The notes below the pieces were generated by a model, which worked only from the letters and a program-made list of their open reading frames with translations, was not told where the DNA came from and did not search any database. From Glaciihabitans sp. (GTDB lineage: Bacteria > Actinomycetota > Actinomycetes > Actinomycetales > Microbacteriaceae), in NCBI GenBank assembly GCA_025463785.1, contig JAODBD010000014.1:1-64000 (forward strand): a stretch of 64,000 nt of DNA. The letters are read 5' to 3'. The position numbers were made by a program, and so were the translations under genes. This document shows, piece by piece, positions 55,285 through 64,000 of the stretch; position 1 is the first letter of the stretch; each line of letters opens with the position of its first letter.

Positions 55285-56036
55285 GTGGGCGCGTTGTGTG
55301 TAGCCTCGTGATCGGTGGCAAGAGTGCCGAGGTAGAGCTCGATGACCTTTGGGTCGTTCATCAGGGTGCGCCCGCTGCCCGTGTAGGCGTCGCGACCCTG
55401 GTCGAGGACGTAGCCGCGGTCACAGATCTGCAGAGCCCGTCGGGCGTTCTGCTCGACGATCATCACCGAAACCCCGGCGCGGTTGATCTGGGCGACGTTG
55501 ATGAACGTCTCGTCCTGTCGCACTGGCGAGAGTCCGGCGCTGGGCTCATCGAGCAGTAGTACCGATGGATCCATCATCAGGGCCCTCGACATTGCCACCA
55601 TCTGGCGTTCGCCACCGGACAGGGAGCCGGCGCGCTGCTTGAGTCGTTTGCCGAGCTCCGGGAACAGGCTGGTCACGAAATCGATGCGCTCTCGATACAT
55701 CCTGGGCTTCTGGTACACGCCCATCTCGAGGTTTTCCTCGATCGTCAGGCTCGGGAAGACGTTATTGTTCTGAGGCACCATGCCGACGCCCTTGCTGACC
55801 AGCTTGTCGGCGCCGAGCCCGGTGATCTCCTCGCCCGCGAGAACGACCTTGCCGCTGCGAATGCCCACCTGCCCGAATATCGCCTTGAGCAACGTCGACT
55901 TGCCGGCGCCGTTCGGGCCGATGATGCCCACGAGCTCGCCCTTATTGACGTAAATATTGCATCCATTCAGGATGTTCACTCCGGGCAGATATCCCGCGAC
56001 CAGATCCGTTGTTTCGAGCACGATCTCATTTGGCAT
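55272..56036 (-). CDS. livF: Branched-chain amino-acid ABC transporter ATP-binding protein LivF
   Basis: Second ATPase subunit. The 254 residues have Walker A GPNGAGKSTLLKAI, signature LSGGERQMVAMSRALM and Walker B VLLLDEPSAGLSP. The gene start overlaps the end of livG by 11 bases. The C-terminus ends THNAPTVGG at a duplicated DNA segment. Confidence 0.93.
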   Translation of the reverse strand: MPNEIVLETTDLVAGYLPGVNILNGCNIYVNKGELVGIIGPNGAGKSTLLKAIFGQVGIRSGKVVLAGEEITGLGADKLVSKGVGMVPQNNNVFPSLTIEENLEMGVYQKPRMYRERIDFVTSLFPELGKRLKQRAGSLSGGERQMVAMSRALMMDPSVLLLDEPSAGLSPVRQDETFINVAQINRAGVSVMIVEQNARRALQICDRGYVLDQGRDAYTGSGRTLMNDPKVIELYLGTLATDHEATHNAPTVGG

Positions 56037-56967
56037 CTGTGTTCTCCTCCCCGATCTCGTCCGTGAGTTCTTCGACGAGGAACGAGTCTCCGAGGTCTTT
56101 GGCGACCTCCAGCTGACCTGTCAGCGATCCGAGATCGGTGTCGTGGTGGGCGCCGAGGTAGGCGTCGATCACGGCCTGGTCCTGCATGACGACCGACGGG
56201 TATCCTTCGGCGACGATCTTGCCTTCGGCCATCACAATGACCCAGTCGGCAATCGTCTGCACCATGTGCATGTCGTGTTCGACGAAGAGAACGGTCGTGC
56301 CGTCGTTCTTCAGGTCGAGGACGTGCCCGAGCAGCGACTGCGTGAGGGCCGGGTTCACGCCGGCCATCGGCTCGTCGAGCATGACGAGCCGGGGCTTGCT
56401 CATGAGCGCCCGCGCCATTTCGAGCAGTTTGCGCTGGCCGCCCGAGAGGCTTGCCGCGTAATCATCCTTCTTGGCGTCGAGCTTGAAGCGAGCCAGCAAT
56501 TCCTCCGCCTGTGCGGTGATATCGGCTTCGCGCTTGCGCCACAGCGGGGTAAAGAGCGCTGCTCCGAATCGCTCGCCGCCCTGCCCGGTTGCACCGAGTC
56601 GCATGTTCTCCATCACGCTCAGCAGGCTCAGCGCCTTCGTGAGCTGGAACGTGCGAACCATGCCCTTTCGCGCAACCCGATACGCGGGCACGTGCGACAG
56701 GCTCTCTCCATCGAGAGACCACGTGCCGCTGTCCGGACGGTCGAAACCGGTGAGCAGGTTGAAGAAGGTAGTCTTGCCGGCCCCGTTCGGACCGATCAGC
56801 GCTGTGATCTTGCCTCGCGGGATCTCAACGTGGGCGACATCCACAGCCGTCATTCCACCGAATGAGCGTCGGACGCCGTCCGCGATGAGGATGGGGTCTA
56901 CTTTGGGGACCCCCGGACCCGGTTCGCCGACCTGAAGCTGGGTCGCGGGGATAGTCGCGTCAGACAC
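56026..56967 (-). CDS. livG: Branched-chain amino-acid ABC transporter ATP-binding protein LivG
   Basis: First ATPase subunit. The 313 residues contain Walker A GPNGAGKTTFFNLLTG, signature SLSGGQRKLLEMARALM and Walker B LVMLDEPMAGVNP. About 30 residues precede and 30 acidic residues (EELTDEIGEENTDAK) follow the core, making it longer than E. coli LivG (about 255). It overlaps livM by eight bases. Confidence 0.92.
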   Translation of the reverse strand: MSDATIPATQLQVGEPGPGVPKVDPILIADGVRRSFGGMTAVDVAHVEIPRGKITALIGPNGAGKTTFFNLLTGFDRPDSGTWSLDGESLSHVPAYRVARKGMVRTFQLTKALSLLSVMENMRLGATGQGGERFGAALFTPLWRKREADITAQAEELLARFKLDAKKDDYAASLSGGQRKLLEMARALMSKPRLVMLDEPMAGVNPALTQSLLGHVLDLKNDGTTVLFVEHDMHMVQTIADWVIVMAEGKIVAEGYPSVVMQDQAVIDAYLGAHHDTDLGSLTGQLEVAKDLGDSFLVEELTDEIGEENTDAK

Positions 56968-57934
56968 TGAAATGCGCCTCCCTCTTGTTGCCGAATATTC
57001 CCTGGGGTCGGAAGATCACGAGGAGCATAAGTGCTATTCCGACGAGGATGAAGCGAATCGGGCCCTGCTGGATCGAGGTCAGTGGGATCAGGTGGTTGGC
57101 GACGAGGAGGGTGAGCAGGCCATCCGTTATCGACAGCACGAACCAGAAGATGATCGAACCGATGATGGGGCCGAACACGGTCGTCGCGCCGCCAAGCAGC
57201 ACGATCGTATACAGGAAGAACGTGGTCTGAGTGCCGTAATTGTCTGGTTGCAGTGAGGTCGGGATGATGACGATCACCGTTGCGAGCCCGCCGAGCACAC
57301 CGCCGAGAATGAGCGACTGCATCTTGTACCAGGTGACGTTCTTGCCGAGTGAGCGGACGGCATCCTCGTCTTCACGAATGCCCTTGACGATACGGCCCCA
57401 CGGGCTTCGCATCAGCTGGCGAACCAGGAAGGCAGCGAGGATGACGACGATCCAGCCGACGATCGCGATCCACAGGTCGTCATTGGTGAACCGCAGCACC
57501 CCGAAGCCGTAGGTGATGTCCGGCAGCGGATCCAGCTTGTCGAAGGTGATCGACGAGCCGTTGATGCCATCTGAGCCGCCGGTGAAACTGCTGATCGCGG
57601 GGGTCTTCACCGTGTATCTGACGATTTCTGCCGCCGCGATGGTCACGATGCTCAGATAGTCGGCCCTGAGCCGAAGCGTCGGGATTCCGAGGAGGAGTGC
57701 GAACAGGACCGAGCCGAGCACGGTCGCGAGGATGGATGCCCACAACGGCCAGCCGAACTCGGTGGTCGTGATCGCGAACGCGTATCCACCGACGGCCATG
57801 AAGCCCGCTTGCCCGAAGTTCAGTAGACCGGTGAAGCCGAAGTGCACCGCGAGCCCGAGGGCCGCGAGCGCATAGCCGATGGTCAGCGGCGAGAGCAGCT
57901 GCCCGAATGCGAGAGGAACGAAACTGAAATCCAT
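56960..57934 (-). CDS. livM: Branched-chain amino-acid ABC transporter permease LivM
   Basis: Membrane permease subunit with eight to ten hydrophobic helices in 324 residues. It contains GFTGLLNFGQAGFMAVGGYAFAI near the N-terminus, the ATPase-contact loop SPWGRIVKGIREDEDAVRSLGKNV and the terminal FRPQGIFG motif shared with LivH. It lies 11 bases after livH in the operon. Confidence 0.92.
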   Translation of the reverse strand: MDFSFVPLAFGQLLSPLTIGYALAALGLAVHFGFTGLLNFGQAGFMAVGGYAFAITTTEFGWPLWASILATVLGSVLFALLLGIPTLRLRADYLSIVTIAAAEIVRYTVKTPAISSFTGGSDGINGSSITFDKLDPLPDITYGFGVLRFTNDDLWIAIVGWIVVILAAFLVRQLMRSPWGRIVKGIREDEDAVRSLGKNVTWYKMQSLILGGVLGGLATVIVIIPTSLQPDNYGTQTTFFLYTIVLLGGATTVFGPIIGSIIFWFVLSITDGLLTLLVANHLIPLTSIQQGPIRFILVGIALMLLVIFRPQGIFGNKREAHFSV

Positions 57935-57945
57935 GGCTGTCGCCC

Positions 57946-59337
57946 CTAACCGATCCGGTCTCGACGACCGAGGATGCCCTGCGGTCTGAATATGAGGATG
58001 ATGATCATGACAAGAAGTGCTGCGACGAGCTTCATATTGGACGGGATGACGATCGTCGACTCATCGACGAGGACGCTGATGATCAGCGAGCCGACCAGCG
58101 CACCAAACGCGGTGCCGAGACCTCCCAGCGTGACGGACGCGAAGATGAGCAGCAGCACGCTCGCGCCGGTTTGCCAGCTCACCGGCTGGTAGTAGCCGAT
58201 CAGTGCCCCGGAGAGCCCGGCGAGCGCACCTCCGAGTACCCAGACGAAACGAATGACACGTTCGACGTTGATTCCGGATGCCGAAGCAAGCGCACCGTTG
58301 TCAGCGACCGCTCGTGTCGCCTTGCCGATTCGCGTCCGGAGCATGACGTAGGCGACGACCAACAGCACGACAATCGCGATGATCGGGCTCGTCACATCCG
58401 TGAAGCGAAGGTGCACGGGGCCGAGGTTCAGAAACGAGCTGCTATCGCTCGGCGTGACGAGGAGGTCTGGGCCATAGGCGATCTGGAAGATGTAGCGCAC
58501 CGCGAGCGAGAGCCCGATGCTGACGATCATCAGCGGGATGAGCGCGATCCGTCGTTTCCGCAGCGGCTTCCAGAGTCCGAGATCCTGCACCCAGCCAAAC
58601 GCGCCGCCGAGGAGCACGGCCAGCAGGATGCCGAGCCAGCCCGGCATTCCCCAGAGACCCGAGACTGTGTATCCGACCAGTGCGCCGAAGGTGACAAGCT
58701 CGCCGTGTGCGAAGTTGTTGAGGCCGGTGGTGCCGTAGATCAGCGAGACGCCCACCGATGCGAGCGCGATGAGAAGACCGAAAATCAGCCCGGTCGCGAG
58801 CCTTGGGAAGATCAGATCGCCGAGGCTGGGGCTCGTCGTTGGCTGGTTGGAACCGCCGGATCCGCCCGAGCCGCCGGACGAGGGATTGGGGATGGTCGGG
58901 CTGAGGAGGAAGAACGCCGGGATTCCCGGGTCACCCTTGTCGACGGCAACTATGCGCGGTGCGACCCCGGTAGTCGGGTAGAGCTTGCCTCCGGGGGTGC
59001 TCGCAACATCGATTTTGACCTTGTAGTCGCCGACATAGGGCACTCCGACTAGAGCACGGCCGCCCTTGTCGGTGGTCACCGTCTGACTGAACCCCTTCGG
59101 GCCGGTGATCAGGACCGAAACGCCGGCGACATTGCTCTTATCGGAGGCAAGCCGAACCCAGATCCCGATGCTCTGCGGATACGCGGCCGCCGTCTGAGCG
59201 GGAGTCGGGACTGGTGTGGGCGCCGCGCTGGCCGAACCGGCCGGGCCGACGGCTAGTGCCGAGACGGCGAACGCCAGTGCAAGCAGGCCGAGTACCCACC
59301 GCGTTAGCCGCATCCGGCCTGTTCGAGCCTTCACCAT
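57946..59337 (-). CDS. livH: LivH-type permease fused to a secreted N-terminal domain
   Basis: The C-terminal 290 or so residues form the LivH permease: GLIFGLLIALASVGVSLIYGTTGLNNFAHGEL, the contact loop IGKATRAVADNGALASASGI and the end FRPQGILGRRDRIG. The first 170 or so residues are additional. They are a signal-peptide-like helix (WVLGLLALAFAVSALAV), then a Pro/Ala linker, then a domain of about 100 residues with SIGIWVRLASDKSNVAGVSV and TTDKGGRALVGVP. This domain resembles carboxypeptidase-regulatory or Ig-like beta-sandwiches. A Gly/Ser linker leads to the permease. ATG 59337 with GGAGG five bases before is preferred over ATG 59349. Product about 463 residues against about 300 for standard LivH. 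Confidence 0.88.
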   Translation of the reverse strand: MVKARTGRMRLTRWVLGLLALAFAVSALAVGPAGSASAAPTPVPTPAQTAAAYPQSIGIWVRLASDKSNVAGVSVLITGPKGFSQTVTTDKGGRALVGVPYVGDYKVKIDVASTPGGKLYPTTGVAPRIVAVDKGDPGIPAFFLLSPTIPNPSSGGSGGSGGSNQPTTSPSLGDLIFPRLATGLIFGLLIALASVGVSLIYGTTGLNNFAHGELVTFGALVGYTVSGLWGMPGWLGILLAVLLGGAFGWVQDLGLWKPLRKRRIALIPLMIVSIGLSLAVRYIFQIAYGPDLLVTPSDSSSFLNLGPVHLRFTDVTSPIIAIVVLLVVAYVMLRTRIGKATRAVADNGALASASGINVERVIRFVWVLGGALAGLSGALIGYYQPVSWQTGASVLLLIFASVTLGGLGTAFGALVGSLIISVLVDESTIVIPSNMKLVAALLVMIIILIFRPQGILGRRDRIG

Positions 59338-59415
59338 GCGGTCCTCCATACAACTCGGGGGCGTCGCGGACGCAAGGGGGTTACGACCGCACTGTCGTGA
59401 CGATAGCTACTGTTT

Positions 59416-59447
59416 GTGTCTTCTATGTTTCAAGCGGAAAAAGACAC
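59416..59447. promoter_or_regulatory. Inverted repeat GTGTCTT/AAGACAC in the livH-guaB divergent region
   Basis: Seven-base arms (59416-59422 and 59441-59447) are separated by 18 bases. The element lies in the only promoter region available to livHMGF and guaB, so it could be an operator. Confidence 0.4.
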
Positions 59448-59499
59448 TGGTCTGAACTTTAGCCGGGCTCGGAATGTTCGTGGAGCTTTTCCGTTAAGA

Positions 59500-62208
<2,709 letters not shown>

Positions 62209-62242
62209 GCCTCCAGCTTGCCCTCTCCCGGAGCAGTTCCAC

Positions 62243-62328
62243 GCTCGTAACTCATGCCACGCCGTGCTCCGGGTGGACAACACGCCGCTGGGGCGCCACC
62301 CAGCCGCACCACAGCATGAGTTACGAGC
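62243..62328. repeat. Large inverted repeat upstream of guaB3 (IR-E)
   Basis: GCTCGTAACTCATGC (62243-62257) and GCATGAGTTACGAGC (62314-62328) are perfect 15-bp arms. The 56 bases between contain a smaller pair GGGTGG/CCACCC (62271-62276 against 62296-62301). It sits between divergent genes. Confidence 0.78.
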
Positions 62329-62465
62329 AAAGCGCGGGCGGGATCGGGCGGGATCGGGATCGGGATGCCGGGCTGCGGGTGGCAGCGGGTGGCCGGGGCA
62401 GCGGGTGGCGGGCGCCGCCACGCCAGGCCGCCCCGCGCCGACGCGCCGCCGGTAGGCTTAACCCC

Positions 62466-63587
62466 GTGAGTGACATCGAGATCGGCCGCGCCAAGCGCGC
62501 TCGCCGCGTGTATGCCTTCGACGACATCGCGATCGTTCCGAGCCGGCGCACCCGCGACCCCAAGGATGTCTCCGTCAGCTGGACCATCGACGCCTTCACC
62601 TTCGACATGCCGGTCATCGCCGCGCCCATGGATTCCGTGGTCAGCCCGGCGATCGCGATCAAGATTGGGCGGCTCGGCGGCCTCGGCGTACTCGACCTCG
62701 AGGGGGTCTGGACGAGGTACGAGAATCCAGAACCTCTGCTCGACGAGATCCGCAACCTGAGGCCCGAAGAGGCCACTCAACGCATGCAGCAGATCTACGC
62801 CGAGCCGATCAAGCCCGAGCTGGTGACGGCGCGGCTGGCCGAGATTCGTGCATCCGGTGTCCCGGTTGCCGGCGCCCTCAGTCCGCAGCGCACCCAGGAG
62901 CTCTACAAAACCGTCGTCGATGCCGGCGTCGACCTGTTTGTCATCCGCGGCACGACCGTCAGTGCCGAGCACGTGAGCAAAACGGTCGAGCCCCTCAACC
63001 TCAAGAAGTTCATTTACGAACTCGATGTTCCGGTGATCGTCGGTGGCGCAGCGACCTACACGGCCGCGCTGCACCTCATGCGCACGGGTGCTGCCGGTGT
63101 CCTGGTCGGGTTCGGCGGTGGCGCGGCGTCGACTACGAGGGCGAGCCTCGGCATCCACGCTCCGATGGCTACTGCGGTGGCGGATGTCGCCGGCGCGCGT
63201 CGCGATTACATGGACGAGTCCGGCGGCCGCTACGTTCACGTCATCGCCGACGGCGGCCTCGGTAACAGTGGCGATATCGTCAAGGCGATCTCGGTCGGCG
63301 CGGACGCCGTGATGCTCGGCAGCGCTTTGGCGCGTGCCACGGATGCCCCCGGCGGCGGCTGGCACTGGGGTGCCGAAGCGCACAACCCTGAACTTCCTCG
63401 CGGCACCCGCGTCAAGGTCGGCACGCTGGCACCGCTCGAGCAGATTCTGTTTGGGCCGTCGACGGTGGCTGACGGTTCCGTCAATCTCATTGGCGCGCTG
63501 CGTCGATCGATGGCGACAACGGGCTACTCAGACCTCAAGGAATTCCAGCGCGTCGAAGTGGTTGTCGCGCCCTACCACCAGGCATAA
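62466..63587 (+). CDS. guaB3: GuaB3 family IMP dehydrogenase-related protein
   Basis: Second IMPDH homologue typical of actinobacteria, without CBS domains. The 373 residues start MSDIEIGRAKRARRVYAFDDIAIVPSRRT and contain MDSVVSPAIAIKIGRLGGLG and HVIADGGLGNSGDIVKAISVGADAVMLGSALARA. The standard catalytic loop G-x-SICTT is replaced by a sequence without the Cys motif, so ordinary IMPDH activity is doubtful; related proteins have been linked to GMP reductase-like or unknown roles. GTG 62466 is the only start near the conserved N-terminus. Confidence 0.88.
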   Translation: MSDIEIGRAKRARRVYAFDDIAIVPSRRTRDPKDVSVSWTIDAFTFDMPVIAAPMDSVVSPAIAIKIGRLGGLGVLDLEGVWTRYENPEPLLDEIRNLRPEEATQRMQQIYAEPIKPELVTARLAEIRASGVPVAGALSPQRTQELYKTVVDAGVDLFVIRGTTVSAEHVSKTVEPLNLKKFIYELDVPVIVGGAATYTAALHLMRTGAAGVLVGFGGGAASTTRASLGIHAPMATAVADVAGARRDYMDESGGRYVHVIADGGLGNSGDIVKAISVGADAVMLGSALARATDAPGGGWHWGAEAHNPELPRGTRVKVGTLAPLEQILFGPSTVADGSVNLIGALRRSMATTGYSDLKEFQRVEVVVAPYHQA

Positions 63588-63626
63588 ACAGGGCGAGGGA
63601 CTGGTTGTACCAAGCGGGAAAATAGG

Positions 63627-64000
63627 ATGCCGAAGACAGTAACCAGATCATCGAAGTTGGGCCGGGCCGAGCGCGCGCTCGCGATCGAATCGCTCAAGGC
63701 GAAAGAGCTCGACATCCTGGTCGTCGGTGGCGGCATTGTCGGCACCGGTTCGGCGCTCGACGCCGTGACGCGCGGCCTCAGCGTCGGCATGGTGGAGGCC
63801 CGGGATTGGGCCAGCGGCACGTCGAGCCGGTCGTCCAAACTCATTCACGGCGGCATCCGGTATCTCGAACAGCTCGACTTTCGCCTGGTCCGCGAGGCGC
63901 TGATCGAGCGCGGCCTCCTGCTGCAGCGCATCGCGCCGCACCTCGTCAAGCCCGTGCGCTTCCTGTACCCGCTGACCGTTCCCGTGGTCGAGCGGGTATA
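63627..64000 (+). CDS. glpD: Aerobic glycerol-3-phosphate dehydrogenase, 5' part
   Basis: FAD-dependent membrane-associated enzyme oxidising glycerol-3-phosphate to dihydroxyacetone phosphate. The visible 124 or so residues include the FAD motif LDILVVGGGIVGTGSALDAV and GTSSRSSKLIHGGIRYLEQLDFRLVREAL, the GlpD hallmark. ATG 63627 is preceded by GGGAA. The gene is cut by the window end, so completeness cannot be judged. It follows guaB3 by 39 bases. Confidence 0.88.
   Translation, partial: MPKTVTRSSKLGRAERALAIESLKAKELDILVVGGGIVGTGSALDAVTRGLSVGMVEARDWASGTSSRSSKLIHGGIRYLEQLDFRLVREALIERGLLLQRIAPHLVKPVRFLYPLTVPVVERV

Overview
The window is high-GC DNA from an actinobacterium, most likely a member of the Microbacteriaceae or a close relative within Micrococcales. 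The evidence is the gene order (str, S10-spc-alpha, rplM-rpsI-glmM and tsaE-tsaB-rimI-tsaD blocks), a GuaB3-type second IMPDH homologue, a polyprenol-phosphate mannose synthase-like enzyme, a CIRCE-controlled groES, low-complexity tails on many ribosomal proteins, and a very frequent GCATCC/GGATGC word. Genus and species cannot be fixed from the sequence. No rRNA, tRNA, CRISPR array, insertion sequence or prophage was seen. Almost every gene is ordinary core genome; most novelty lies in intergenic DNA and in protein extensions.

Layout. 1-6.8 kb: a type IV pilus operon (major pilin, three minor pilin-like proteins, prepilin peptidase, PilM, PilN, PilO), with a long hairpin after the major pilin. 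The assembly ATPases and PilC are probably upstream of the window. 7-12.8 kb: a membrane protein, then the str operon rpsL-rpsG-fusA-tuf with a clear promoter and terminator. 12.9-16.5 kb: a two-component system, a GT2 glycosyltransferase and a YoaK-like membrane protein. 16.5-33.2 kb: the S10-spc-alpha ribosomal superoperon including secY, adk, map, infA, rpmJ and rpoA. It lacks rpsN and rpsD at their usual places and ends in a UUCG-loop terminator.

33.2-39.8 kb: an island between rplQ and truA with an FAD oxidoreductase, an acyltransferase-SGNH protein, a LigD-type polymerase and a convergent ATP-dependent DNA ligase. It starts with a cluster of degenerate repeats and a 24-bp-arm palindrome. 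39.8-43.4 kb: rplM-rpsI-glmM and, convergent to them, coaA. 43.4-49.9 kb: glmS, acpS, alr and the t6A tRNA-modification genes. Amino-sugar and peptidoglycan precursor supply (glmM, glmS, alr) is therefore clustered with translation functions.

49.9-59.4 kb: two small DUF4190-like membrane proteins, a methyltransferase, a groES without groEL under a CIRCE operator, a RarD-like transporter, and a branched-chain amino-acid ABC transporter split into livK (forward) and livHMGF (reverse). The LivH protein carries an unusual secreted-type N-terminal domain. 59.5-64 kb: guaB, a MalY-like aminotransferase, guaB3 and the 5' part of glpD, cut by the window end.

The observations most worth following are: five long intergenic inverted repeats (near 33.3, 43.7, 45.8, 52.3 and 62.3 kb), the GCATCC/GGATGC word in coding and non-coding DNA, the LivH fusion, the beta-ladder-like PilX protein, and the low-complexity tails on ribosomal proteins.
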